This document shows, one piece after another, positions 38,081 to 47,342 of a stretch of 64,000 nucleotides of DNA. The stretch's first letter is position 1. Each line of letters opens with the position of its first letter. The notes under the pieces are model-generated. The model searched no databases and had not been told where the DNA came from. It saw only the letters and a list, made by a program, of their open reading frames with translations. The translations under genes and the position numbers were made by a program. The stretch is from Emcibacter sp. (GTDB lineage Bacteria > Pseudomonadota > Alphaproteobacteria > Sphingomonadales > Emcibacteraceae), in contig JAIOYI010000001.1 in assembly GCA_021741205.1 (NCBI GenBank), positions 372,001 to 436,000 of the forward strand, in the 5' to 3' direction.

Positions 38081-38734
38081 ATGAGTTCTTATACAAACCT
38101 AATCGACGGATACAAAGAATTTAAAAATCAATATCAGGGACAAGAAAATGCCATCTGGCGCAATTGGGCAAAAGACACCCAAAATCCTAAAGTTATGATC
38201 ATTGCCTGTAGCGATTCTCGGGTTAATCCCGTTATTATCACCCAATCGGGACTGGGAGATATTTTCACAGTCAATAATGTGGCGAATTTGGTTCCACCCT
38301 ACAAAAAATGTGGCAACACCCATCATAGTACCAGTGCGGCCATAGAATTTGCCGTGACCCAGTTGAAGGTGGAGCATATCATCATTATGGGTCATAGCGG
38401 TTGCGGCGGTATTCGTGCCCTGATGGCTGGACATGGCGAAAGCACCCCTGAACCTGATGATCATTACAGCTTTATCCGGCCTTGGATGAAAATTGTGGAT
38501 GAGGCTGCGGAATTCACCCCTGAAGAAAAAGCAACTCAGGACATCGACACTCTTGCCACCGTCTGCGAAAGACGGGCAAGTCTGATATCTCTTAATAATC
38601 TTGTGGGATTTCCATGGGTGAAAGAGGCGATTCTTGCGGGAATGCTCGAAGTTCATGCCTGGCACTTTGATATTGGAAGTGGCACGTTGCTTGAATATAA
38701 TCCCGAAAAAGATAAATTTGAGGCATTAGGTTAA
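38081..38734 (+). CDS. can: Beta-carbonic anhydrase
   Basis: 217 residues. Reversibly hydrates CO2 to bicarbonate. Zinc ligands and the catalytic dyad are in IIACSDSRVNP (C-x-D-x-R) and MGHSGCGGIRALM (H-x2-C). LTVNNVAN-like DIFTVNNVANLVPPY is also conserved. AAGGG precedes the ATG. It appears to be the last gene of the ubiTUV operon, an association that may reflect bicarbonate supply during anaerobic growth; that link is inferred. Confidence 0.95.
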   Translation: MSSYTNLIDGYKEFKNQYQGQENAIWRNWAKDTQNPKVMIIACSDSRVNPVIITQSGLGDIFTVNNVANLVPPYKKCGNTHHSTSAAIEFAVTQLKVEHIIIMGHSGCGGIRALMAGHGESTPEPDDHYSFIRPWMKIVDEAAEFTPEEKATQDIDTLATVCERRASLISLNNLVGFPWVKEAILAGMLEVHAWHFDIGSGTLLEYNPEKDKFEALG

Positions 38735-38743
38735 TATTAATCC

Positions 38744-38777
38744 AAAGAAAAAGGCTTGGGTGTTTTCTGCCCAAGCC
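38744..38777 (-). terminator. Terminator of the nar operon (possibly bidirectional)
   Basis: Perfect 8-bp stem GGCTTGGG / CCCAAGCC with a 9-base loop, lying between the convergent carbonic anhydrase and narI genes. On the minus strand it is followed by TTTTTCTTT, so it should end the narK-narGHJI transcript. On the plus strand no T run follows, so termination of ubiTUV-can there would be weaker. Confidence 0.85.
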
Positions 38778-38799
38778 CTGTTCATCATTATATAGACCT

Positions 38800-39504
38800 C
38801 TAGTAACCCTTACCTCTTTTGCGCACAATCTGATAACCAGACCGGAAAAGATATTTCACAGGTGCGCTCAACATATGCACAAGTCGTGTGAAAGGGAAAA
38901 TCAGAAATATCGTCATGCCTAAGAACAGATGCGCCTTAAAAACCCATGGTTCATGGATGATATAATCAGCAGCGCCCCCTCTAAAGGTTACAATATGCTG
39001 CGCCCAGTTGGCCAAGGCCACCATAGAAGATCCATCCATATGCTGAGCCGAATAACCAATGGAAATCAACCCTAAAATCAACTGGATATAAAGCACCACA
39101 AGCAACAGAATATCCGACGTGCTGCTGGTGGCAGAAATACGTTTATCGGTCAAACGCCTATACAACAAAATCGTTAAGCCTACGAAACAAATGCCACCCA
39201 GAATACCGCCACCGATCATGGCCATAATCTGTTTAGCCTCGGTGGTGATCACCTTGTGATACACAGATTCAGGCGTCAAAAGTCCTACCAAATGGGTGAA
39301 GAAAAGCAGAATAATGCCCACATGAAATAAATTGCTGCCAAGGCGCATACCCTTTGAGCGCAATAACTGACTAGACCCCGCTTTCCAGCTATATTGATCA
39401 CGATCATAGCGCAAAATTGACCCTATGACCATTACAGTAATGGCGATATAGGGATAAAATCCAAAAAGAAAATTATGAAAAAATCCTATCATTGTATCTA
39501 ACAT
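38800..39504 (-). CDS. narI: Respiratory nitrate reductase, gamma subunit (cytochrome b)
   Basis: 234 residues with five membrane helices. NarI holds two b hemes and oxidises quinol on the periplasmic face, sending electrons to NarH. FFHNFLFGFYPYIAITVMVIG at the N terminus, GSNLFHVGIILLFFTHLVG and WVFKAHLFLGMTIFLIFPFTRLVH contain the conserved histidine ligands. It starts one base after narJ and ends the nar operon. Confidence 0.96.
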   Translation of the reverse strand: MLDTMIGFFHNFLFGFYPYIAITVMVIGSILRYDRDQYSWKAGSSQLLRSKGMRLGSNLFHVGIILLFFTHLVGLLTPESVYHKVITTEAKQIMAMIGGGILGGICFVGLTILLYRRLTDKRISATSSTSDILLLVVLYIQLILGLISIGYSAQHMDGSSMVALANWAQHIVTFRGGAADYIIHEPWVFKAHLFLGMTIFLIFPFTRLVHMLSAPVKYLFRSGYQIVRKRGKGY

Positions 39505-39505
39505 C

Positions 39506-40243
39506 TCATTGGCCTCCCTTGCTGTCTGAGGTTAGGTCATATTTCGGTGATGCCTGCTGACCCATCATATTTTTAATCTCCTCTGTTGCCCTTGGAAAGG
39601 CATTGCAGCTATTACAATCATCTGTGCCTGTGTCCTTATTATCAAAAGCGGCAGCCTCTTCCCATTCCTTATCAATATCGCTAAAACTCATGTCCTCTAT
39701 AGGTTCAAGTTTAGCACGCGCAATCAAATCCATGTCCGGTTTTACCTTTGACAGAGCTTCCAAGGCCTCAAAAACGACCGCATAAGAAGAGCCCCGTTTT
39801 TTAAGCTTTACCCCAATGGCCGCAATCACCGTTATGGGATCACCGAGCAGTTCCGTCGCCTCATCGGCGGGACATAAAGAAAGAAACTCTAAGAACAAGG
39901 GCAGATAATCAGGCAATTCTCCTGAATTAATAAAAAAGCCCTTTTCTCCGTAAGCCTCGGCCAAATTCACCATGGCCTGGCCCCGATCCCGACTTTCTCC
40001 GTGAATATGTTCAAACAGTTGCAGACAATGCGCCCGCCCTCGATCAAATAATTCAACGTAATTTTCCTGAATGTCATACATATTTCTGGTTTTGAATTCA
40101 CCCACAAAGGCTTTGATTTTTTTCAAGTTTTTTGCGGGTAAAAATTTCTCCCGCTCTAAAACCTGCATTAAATCATCCATATGTTTCATCAGATCATCGG
40201 TCGGGTAAGACAGCAAAAGTCCTAAAATTTTAAAGGTTTTCAT
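39506..40243 (-). CDS. narJ: Nitrate reductase assembly chaperone
   Basis: 245 residues. NarJ binds apo-NarG and holds it for Moco and Fe-S insertion before membrane docking. Seen: LGLLLSYPTDDLMKHMDDLM, QENYVELFDRGRAHCLQLFEHIHGESRDRGQAM (in part), and PDYLPLFLEFLS, all typical of NarJ. The extra C-terminal ~60 residues contain CNSC and an acidic tract. It overlaps narH by four bases. Confidence 0.95.
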   Translation of the reverse strand: MKTFKILGLLLSYPTDDLMKHMDDLMQVLEREKFLPAKNLKKIKAFVGEFKTRNMYDIQENYVELFDRGRAHCLQLFEHIHGESRDRGQAMVNLAEAYGEKGFFINSGELPDYLPLFLEFLSLCPADEATELLGDPITVIAAIGVKLKKRGSSYAVVFEALEALSKVKPDMDLIARAKLEPIEDMSFSDIDKEWEEAAAFDNKDTGTDDCNSCNAFPRATEEIKNMMGQQASPKYDLTSDSKGGQ

Positions 40244-41796
40244 GACTTATCCCTTACTTTTCCACTCATGGTATTTTTATGGGTTGAGGCACCAAAAAGA
40301 TTTGTTTTCGTTTGACCGCCGCCGCCGCAACCATTGCCAAAGCTAAAGCCACAAGACGCCCTCTGATCAAAGGAAATTTCATTATCAAATGGAGTTTTTC
40401 CTGAATATTCACGGTGATTGGTCGGAATAACAAAACGATCCTCATAATTTGCAATCGCCATAATATGATACATATCATCAAGTGTCTTCTCATCTAACCC
40501 TACCGCATCCAAAATATCATTATCATGAATGCCGTCCACGGTCTTACAGCGCATATATTCCCGCATGGCTAACATTCTTTCCAACGCATGAACCACAGGC
40601 TGTTCTTTGCCCGCCGTCAACATATTGGCCAGATATTCAATGGGGATACGCAGTTCCCGAACATTGGGAATAACGCCGCTTTGTTCAAATTTTCCTTTTT
40701 CAAAGGCAGACTGAATAGGAGACAAAGGCGGAATATACCAAACCATGGGTAAGGTGCGATATTCGGGATGAAGCGGAAAAGCAACCTTCCATTCCATAGC
40801 CATTTTGTAAACTGGCGATTTCCTTGCCGCCGCAAGCCAGCTGTCTGGAACGCCGTCCTTTTTCGCCTGTGCAATAATATCCGGATCATGGGGATCGAGG
40901 AATATATCACATTGGGATTGATAAAGATCCTCTTCATCTTCAACACTTGCCGCTTCACCGATACGGTCTGCATCATACAACATCACGCCAAGGTAACGAA
41001 TTCGCCCAACACAACTTTCCGAACAAACCGTGGGATCTCCTGCCTCAATACGGGGGTAGCAGAAGGTGCATTTTTCGGATTTACCACTTTGCCAGTTGAA
41101 ATAAATTTTCTTATAAGGACAACCGCTCACACACATGCGCCAACCACGGCATTTTTCCTGGTCAATCAGAACAATACCGTCTTCTTCCCGTTTATAGATG
41201 GCACCGCTTGGACAGGCTGCCGCGCAGGATGGGTTGAGGCAATGTTCACACAGACGAGGCAAATACATCATAAATGTATTTTCAAATTGCCCGTAAATTT
41301 CCTTTTCCATATCTTTAAAGTTATAGTCTTTTGAACGCTTGGAAAATTCACCCCCCAGAATTTCTTCCCAGTTTGGCCCCCATTCTGCCTTTTCCATCAC
41401 CTCACCCGTAATGGCCGAATGCATCCGTGCCGTAGGTGGGGTTTTAACTTCCGGTGATTTTTGAAGGCGATCATATTCAAAGGTAAAGGGTTCATAATAA
41501 TCGTCAATTTCTGGCAAATCCGGATTGGAAAATATGTTGGATAATATTTTTAATTTTCCCCCGATTTTGGGTCTTAATCTACCGTTCGGAAGTCTTTCCC
41601 ATCCACCGTTCCATTTTTCCTGACTTTCCCATTCACGAGGATACCCCACGCCGGGCTTGGTTTCCACATTGTTAAACCAGCTATATTCAACCCCCGCGCG
41701 GGATGTCCAAACATTTTTACAGGTCACAGAACAGGTGTGACATCCGATACATTTGTCCAAATTCAGGACCATTCCAATCTGAGCACGTATTTTCAT
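40240..41796 (-). CDS. narH: Respiratory nitrate reductase, beta subunit (Fe-S)
   Basis: 518 residues. NarH carries three [4Fe-4S] and one [3Fe-4S] clusters between NarI and NarG. Four cysteine groups are visible: CIGCHTCSVTCKNVW, CEHCLNPSCAAACPSGA, CRGWRMCVSGCPYKK (Trp in place of one Cys, the mark of the [3Fe-4S] centre) and CTFCYPRIEAGDPTVCSESC. The C terminus has a glycine-rich GNGCGGGG stretch. Its ATG overlaps the narG stop (TAATG). Confidence 0.97.
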   Translation of the reverse strand: MKIRAQIGMVLNLDKCIGCHTCSVTCKNVWTSRAGVEYSWFNNVETKPGVGYPREWESQEKWNGGWERLPNGRLRPKIGGKLKILSNIFSNPDLPEIDDYYEPFTFEYDRLQKSPEVKTPPTARMHSAITGEVMEKAEWGPNWEEILGGEFSKRSKDYNFKDMEKEIYGQFENTFMMYLPRLCEHCLNPSCAAACPSGAIYKREEDGIVLIDQEKCRGWRMCVSGCPYKKIYFNWQSGKSEKCTFCYPRIEAGDPTVCSESCVGRIRYLGVMLYDADRIGEAASVEDEEDLYQSQCDIFLDPHDPDIIAQAKKDGVPDSWLAAARKSPVYKMAMEWKVAFPLHPEYRTLPMVWYIPPLSPIQSAFEKGKFEQSGVIPNVRELRIPIEYLANMLTAGKEQPVVHALERMLAMREYMRCKTVDGIHDNDILDAVGLDEKTLDDMYHIMAIANYEDRFVIPTNHREYSGKTPFDNEISFDQRASCGFSFGNGCGGGGQTKTNLFGASTHKNTMSGKVRDKS

Positions 41797-44700
41797 TATG
41801 CCAACTCCTCATGATTGTGATTGCCTGAGACACCGTCAGCTGGTTCATCCATCCAATCCACCTTATCCATTTTACGACAAATGACAAATTCGTCCCGATT
41901 TGATCCCACGGTTCCATAATAATTGAAACCATAAGAAAGTTGAGCATAGCCCCCGATCATATGGGTTGGTTTAACCACCGCACGGGTGACGGAATTATGA
42001 ATACCGCCCCTTTTGCCTGTTGTTTCAGCACCGGGCGTATTGATGATTTTTTCCTGAGCATGATACATCATACACATGCCCTCGTTCACCCGTTGGGAAA
42101 CAACCGCCCGACAGGCAATGGCACCATTAACATTGTAAAGCTCAATCCAGTCATTATCTTCGACACCAATTTTCTGCGCGTCAACTTCGCTCAGCCAAAC
42201 AATCGGCCCTCCCCGAGACAGGGTAAGCATCAACAGATTTTCGGAATAGGTGCTATGGATACCCCATTTTTGATGGGGTGTGATCCAGTTAAGCGCAATT
42301 TGCGGATTTCCATTACCCTTCGTATCAATCACAGGCTTAATGGTTTTGGTGTTGATCGGCGGTTTATAAACACAAAATCCTTCGCCAAAGTCCCGCATCC
42401 AACTGTGATCCTGATAGAAATGCTGACGACCGGTTAAGGTTCGCCAAGGAATAAGCTCATGCACATTAGTATAACCCGCATTATAGCTCACATGTTCATC
42501 TTCAAGACCAGACCATGTGGGGGATGAAATAATCTTGCGGGGTTGAGCCTGCACATCACGGAATCTGATCTTTTCGTCCTGTTTGGGAAGCGCCAGATGT
42601 CTGTGATCCCGTCCGGTAATTTTACCCAAGGCCTCCCATGCCTTAACCGCTACCTGACCATTGGTTTCGGGCGCAAGGGATAAAATAACCTCGGTTGCAT
42701 CAATATCCGTTTCGATACGAGGCAATCCTTTTGAAACACCTGCATCTGTGACCACATGATTTAATTCGCCAAGAAATTTATATTCGGGCTCTGTATTCCA
42801 CGCAATACCCTTGCCACCATTACCAATTTTCGTCATCAAGGGGCCAAGGGCTGTAAATTTTTTATAGGTATCGGGATAATTTCGCACCACATCCACAAGA
42901 GCCGGCATGGTTTTTCCCGGAATAAGGTCAATCTCACCCTTCTTCCATTCCTTCACATCAAGGCCTTGAGCAAGTTCTGCGGGCGTATCATGAAGGATCG
43001 GCAGTGCCACCACATCGGTTTCCTCGCCTAAATGACCAGGACAAATTTCCGAAAACTTCTCGGCAATGCCTTTATAGATATCCCAATCGCTCCGACTTTC
43101 CCAAGCAGGATCAACCGCACGGCTTAGAGGGTGAATGAAAGGATGCATATCCGATGTATTCAAATCATTTTTTTCATACCATGTGGCCGATGGCAACACG
43201 ATATCCGAATATAGGCACGTGGTTGACATACGGAAATCAAGGGTCACCACAAGATCAAGCTTACCTTCGGGTGCCTCATCATGCCAAACGATTTCGCTTG
43301 GTCTTTTGGCACCCCTCTTTCCAATATCCTGCCCCATGACGCCGTTCTGGGCACCGAGCAAATGTTTCAGCATATATTCATGACCCTTACCACTGGACCC
43401 TAAAATATTCGACCGCCAGATAAACATATTACGGGGGAAGTTTTTCGGATTATCGGGATCTTCACAAGACATGCGAAGAGAGCCGTCTTTCAAGCGTTCG
43501 GCGATATAGGCTGCCGTTGGCTTTCCAGCCTCTTTGGCCTTTTTGGTAAGTTCAAGGGGGTTTTCTTCCAATTGCGGAGCCGAGGGCAGCCAACCCATTC
43601 TTTCCGACCGAACATTGCAATCAATCAAGGAATAATCTTCCCATTTCTTGGCATCCGCCAAGGGAGATAATATTTCATCCACTCCCAGTTTTTCATAGCG
43701 CCATTGATTAGAGTGATTATAGAAAAAAGAGGTTGAATTCATATGCCGTGGTGGACGATGCCAATCCAGAGCAAAGGCCAAGGGTGCCCATCCTGTTTGA
43801 GGCCGTAATTTTTCCTGACCCACATAATGAGCCCAGCCGCCACCAGATTTTCCAATACAGCCACACATGACAAGCATATTGATCACGCCGCGGTAATTCA
43901 TATCCATGTGATACCAATGGTTCATAGCAGCCCCAATAATAATCATGGAGCGGCCCCTTGTTTTATCAGCATTATCAGCAAATTCACGGGCAACTTTAAT
44001 GACTTTGTCCCGTGACACGCCCGTAATTTTTTCCTGCCATGCGGGGGTATAGGGCTTATCGTCATCATAGCTCTTTGCCACATTATCGCCGCCAAGACCA
44101 TTATCAACGCCGTAATTTGCCACCATCAAATCAAAAACCGTGGCCACATATTTATCGCCCTCTTTGGTTTTTATTTTGCGTACGGGAATATTGTGATGAA
44201 GCACACTCGCATGATCTGTGGCCTGAAAAATAGGTTGGTCATTTTCCAAATTACCAAAATAGGGAAAGGCAACCGATAAAACCTCATCATGACGTTCAAC
44301 CAATGATTTCAGGGGCCAAATTTCTTTACCATCAGCCAAGTTTTTGGCTTCTAGGTTCCAATGACCATCCTCGCCCCACCGTGACCCGATTGTGCCATTA
44401 GGCACCACTATTTTATTGCTGTTGCTGTCAATAACGGTTGGTTTCCATTCGGGGTTATTTTTCTCGCCCAGCTCATCAGGTAAATCAGACGCCCGAAGCG
44501 TACGACCCGCCACATAGACACCGTCCTGTTGATCAATTTGAACCAAAAACGGCATATCAGAATAAAGTCTTGTATAGTCATCAAAATAGTCACTTTGACC
44601 ATTCACATGAAATTCTTTTAAAATCACATGTCCCATGGCCATACCAAGGGCGGCATCGGTGCCTTGTCTAGGGTTTAACCATATATCGCTGAGCTTTGCG

Positions 44701-45566
44701 ACCTCGCTATAATCTGGCGTGATGGCAACTGTTTTCGTTCCCTTATAGCGTACCTCTGTGAAGAAGTGGGCATCAGGGGTTCTAGTTTGAGGCACATTTG
44801 ATCCCCAAGCCATAATATAGGATGAATTATACCAATCCGCACTTTCTGGTACGTCTGTTTGCTCACCCCATACCTGCGGTGAGGCGGGTGGTAAGTCACA
44901 ATACCAGTCATAAAAACTCATACAGGTGCCGCCGATCAACGACAAATAGCGGGAACCCGCCGCATAGGAGACCATGGACATGGCCGGAATGGGGGAAAAG
45001 CCAATAATTCGATCAGGACCGTAAGTCTTGGCCGTATAGATATTGGCCGCCGCAATGATTTCATTTACTTCGTCCCAAGTGGCCCGAACCATGCCACCAA
45101 GGCCACGAACCTGCTTGTAGGATACGGCCTTTTCCTTATTTTCAACAATATTCGACCAAGCGATGACGGGGTCGGCATAAACATTTTTTGTTTCCCGCCA
45201 GAGTTTCAAAAGTCGGCTTCTGATCATGGGATATTTTAATCGCGCCGAGCTGTATAAATACCAACTATAACTCGCCCCACGGGAACAGCCCCGTGGCTCA
45301 TGATTGGGAAGATCGTTACGGGTTCTGGGATAATCGGTTTGCTGAATTTCCCATGTTACAAGCCCGCCCTTCACATAAATTTTCCAACTGCATGAGCCCG
45401 TGCAATTCACCCCATGGGTGGAACGAACCACCTTATCATGGGACCAACGTCCCCGATAAGCTCTCTCCCATCCTCTATCTTCCGTTGTTGCAATACCATG
45501 TCCATCAGAAAATTCCTCTGGACGTTCTCTGGTAAAGAACGTTACCTTATCCAAAAAGTGGCTCAT
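41796..45566 (-). CDS. narG: Respiratory nitrate reductase, alpha subunit (Mo-bisMGD)
   Basis: 1256 residues. NarG reduces nitrate to nitrite in the cytoplasm using Mo-bis-molybdopterin guanine dinucleotide. The FS0 cluster ligands are in HGVNCTGSC with a downstream RGCSRG; the Mo-ligand aspartate is in SFYDWYCDLPPASPQ. DVPESADWYNSSYIMAWGSN and RTPDAHFFTEVRYKGTKT are near-identical to E. coli NarG. No twin-arginine export motif is seen, in line with the cytoplasm-facing type. The gene follows narK2 after 38 bases. Its cofactor genes moaA, moeA and mod lie to the right. Confidence 0.98.
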   Translation of the reverse strand: MSHFLDKVTFFTRERPEEFSDGHGIATTEDRGWERAYRGRWSHDKVVRSTHGVNCTGSCSWKIYVKGGLVTWEIQQTDYPRTRNDLPNHEPRGCSRGASYSWYLYSSARLKYPMIRSRLLKLWRETKNVYADPVIAWSNIVENKEKAVSYKQVRGLGGMVRATWDEVNEIIAAANIYTAKTYGPDRIIGFSPIPAMSMVSYAAGSRYLSLIGGTCMSFYDWYCDLPPASPQVWGEQTDVPESADWYNSSYIMAWGSNVPQTRTPDAHFFTEVRYKGTKTVAITPDYSEVAKLSDIWLNPRQGTDAALGMAMGHVILKEFHVNGQSDYFDDYTRLYSDMPFLVQIDQQDGVYVAGRTLRASDLPDELGEKNNPEWKPTVIDSNSNKIVVPNGTIGSRWGEDGHWNLEAKNLADGKEIWPLKSLVERHDEVLSVAFPYFGNLENDQPIFQATDHASVLHHNIPVRKIKTKEGDKYVATVFDLMVANYGVDNGLGGDNVAKSYDDDKPYTPAWQEKITGVSRDKVIKVAREFADNADKTRGRSMIIIGAAMNHWYHMDMNYRGVINMLVMCGCIGKSGGGWAHYVGQEKLRPQTGWAPLAFALDWHRPPRHMNSTSFFYNHSNQWRYEKLGVDEILSPLADAKKWEDYSLIDCNVRSERMGWLPSAPQLEENPLELTKKAKEAGKPTAAYIAERLKDGSLRMSCEDPDNPKNFPRNMFIWRSNILGSSGKGHEYMLKHLLGAQNGVMGQDIGKRGAKRPSEIVWHDEAPEGKLDLVVTLDFRMSTTCLYSDIVLPSATWYEKNDLNTSDMHPFIHPLSRAVDPAWESRSDWDIYKGIAEKFSEICPGHLGEETDVVALPILHDTPAELAQGLDVKEWKKGEIDLIPGKTMPALVDVVRNYPDTYKKFTALGPLMTKIGNGGKGIAWNTEPEYKFLGELNHVVTDAGVSKGLPRIETDIDATEVILSLAPETNGQVAVKAWEALGKITGRDHRHLALPKQDEKIRFRDVQAQPRKIISSPTWSGLEDEHVSYNAGYTNVHELIPWRTLTGRQHFYQDHSWMRDFGEGFCVYKPPINTKTIKPVIDTKGNGNPQIALNWITPHQKWGIHSTYSENLLMLTLSRGGPIVWLSEVDAQKIGVEDNDWIELYNVNGAIACRAVVSQRVNEGMCMMYHAQEKIINTPGAETTGKRGGIHNSVTRAVVKPTHMIGGYAQLSYGFNYYGTVGSNRDEFVICRKMDKVDWMDEPADGVSGNHNHEELA

Positions 45567-45604
45567 ATTCTTCGTCTTTCAATTAGATTTATTGTATTTG
45601 TTTC

Positions 45605-47221
45605 TTATGGATTTTTCACATATGCACCAGGGCGTAAATAAAACCACCAGTTAATCACAATGCAAACGGCATAAAATATAGCAAATCCATAAAGCGCAAT
45701 CTCAGGCGTTGCCGCTTTGATTTGTTCCCCCAATACCTGAGGAATAATGAAAGCACCATAAGCGGCCACAGCAGATGTCCAGCCAAGCACGGGTCCTGCC
45801 TGTTCCTTGTCAAAAACAATCGCAATGGTACGAAATGTTGACCCATTACCAATTCCTGTGGCGGCAAAAAGAATTAGAAATAAAATCAGGAAAGGAATGA
45901 AATAATCTTGCGGCGTGGCAGAGGCATAAGCCAATTGCATGTAATAGGCGACGCCCAAGGCGCAAACCACCATCACAATGGAAATATACTGTGTCACACG
46001 CGCACCGCCCAACTTATCAGAAATCATGCCACCTATGGGACGGATAAGGGCACCAATAAAGGGGCCTGTCCAAGCAAACATCAATGCACTTGGTCCATTA
46101 GGATTGGCCGTGTTGTGAGTGAGAATACCGTCAACCATAATATGTTGGAAACCAAAAATCACCTTGATAGACAGACCAAAAGCTGCCGCATAACCGATGA
46201 AAGAACCAAAGGTCATGGTATAAATCACGGTCATGGCCCATGTATGCTTGTTGTTGAATATTTTATATTGATGTTTCAGATTTTCACCAACTTGACCCGG
46301 AATTAATTTCAACAAAAACACCGTTAAGGTAATAACAATAGGAAGCACGACCCACTTACTTACATCAAATCCAGATGTTGGTATTCCTGATGATGTTTGT
46401 GGCAACATAAGCCAAATACCGCAAGCTGCCGCCACAAAACCCAACATGAGCATAAGCGATATCTTAGCAAAGGCGCCCACGGGGTTTCCAATGTTAGGAG
46501 AGACATGATCATCTGTAATATTGTTCATGCCAAACCAACCCGCAAAGGCCAAAGGCACCAAAAACAGCAACCAAACAAAGCCCGCATTTTGAATATAGGT
46601 TTCTGTTCCCGCAGGAATCTTGCCAATCAAAGTACCGCTGGTATTGAGCAGGGTCATTGAATCACCGCCAAAAATACCGAATGTCATAAAAAGCGGCACC
46701 AATATCTGCATGGTTGTGACGCCAAAATTACCCAATCCCGCATTCATGCCCAGTGAATAACCTTGAATTTTTTTAGGAAAGAAAAAACTGATATTAGACA
46801 TGGATGATGCAAAGTTACCGCCGCCAAGACCAGATAAAAAGGCCAATATCTGAAACTGCCATAGAGGTGTATTAATGTCTTGTAACGCAAAACCCGTTCC
46901 AACGGCTGGAATCATTAATAATGCTGTGGTGAAGAAAATTGTATTACGCCCTCCTGCAATACGGATGAAAAAAGTGCTTGGAATTCTGAGCGTTGCCCCA
47001 GATAAACCCGCAATGGCCGTCAATGTAAAGAGTTCGCCCTTTGCAATGGGAAAGCCCAAATTCAACATTTGAACCGTGATAATGCCCCAATAAAGCCAGA
47101 CCGCAAAACCACAAAGCAAACTTGGAATCGAAATCCATAAATTTCTATTTGCAATCGCCTTATTTCGCGCTTCCCACTCTGCGACGTCTTCAGGATCCCA
47201 TTTTTTAATATCTTCAGCCAT
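45605..47221 (-). CDS. NarK2-type nitrate/nitrite transporter (MFS)
   Basis: 538 residues, 12 membrane helices. The start WEARNKAIANRNLWISIPSL and the nitrate signature FLSGLGGGNFASSMSNISFFFP match the NarK2/E. coli NarK branch, thought to exchange nitrate for nitrite. A large loop in the middle makes it longer than E. coli NarK (463). It lies between narK1 and narG; together the two transporters mirror the fused NarK1-NarK2 proteins of other alphaproteobacteria. AAGGA lies ahead of the ATG. Confidence 0.93.
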   Translation of the reverse strand: MAEDIKKWDPEDVAEWEARNKAIANRNLWISIPSLLCGFAVWLYWGIITVQMLNLGFPIAKGELFTLTAIAGLSGATLRIPSTFFIRIAGGRNTIFFTTALLMIPAVGTGFALQDINTPLWQFQILAFLSGLGGGNFASSMSNISFFFPKKIQGYSLGMNAGLGNFGVTTMQILVPLFMTFGIFGGDSMTLLNTSGTLIGKIPAGTETYIQNAGFVWLLFLVPLAFAGWFGMNNITDDHVSPNIGNPVGAFAKISLMLMLGFVAAACGIWLMLPQTSSGIPTSGFDVSKWVVLPIVITLTVFLLKLIPGQVGENLKHQYKIFNNKHTWAMTVIYTMTFGSFIGYAAAFGLSIKVIFGFQHIMVDGILTHNTANPNGPSALMFAWTGPFIGALIRPIGGMISDKLGGARVTQYISIVMVVCALGVAYYMQLAYASATPQDYFIPFLILFLILFAATGIGNGSTFRTIAIVFDKEQAGPVLGWTSAVAAYGAFIIPQVLGEQIKAATPEIALYGFAIFYAVCIVINWWFYLRPGAYVKNP

Positions 47222-47285
47222 AGTTTTTTCCTTAAATTTACTAGTTAACTAAAGGTGGAGAGAATGATTTCACTCCCCTTCGTAA

Positions 47286-47301
47286 TTGATGACCTTATCA
47301 A
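47286..47301. repeat. TTGAT-N6-ATCAA palindrome in the narK1-narK2 gap
   Basis: Forward-strand TTGATGACCTTATCAA: perfect 5-bp arms of an FNR site but with a 6-base instead of 4-base spacer. Located in the 121-base gap before narK2. The wrong spacing makes FNR-family binding doubtful; it could also be a small hairpin. Confidence 0.35.
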
Positions 47302-47342
47302 GCTTAAAGGGCTTGCTTATTTTTACAAAAGTCGTCTTAGGT

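Noticed and set aside
38099..38665. 188-residue minus-strand open frame inside the carbonic anhydrase gene
   Set aside because: Fully antisense to a gene with intact zinc-binding motifs; no own ribosome site or family.
40768..41334. 188-residue plus-strand open frame inside narH
   Set aside because: Antisense to the Fe-S cysteine region of narH; no recognisable features.
45400..45566. Twin-arginine export signal at the NarG N terminus
   Set aside because: No RR-x-F-x-K type motif is present; the enzyme is the cytoplasm-facing Nar type.
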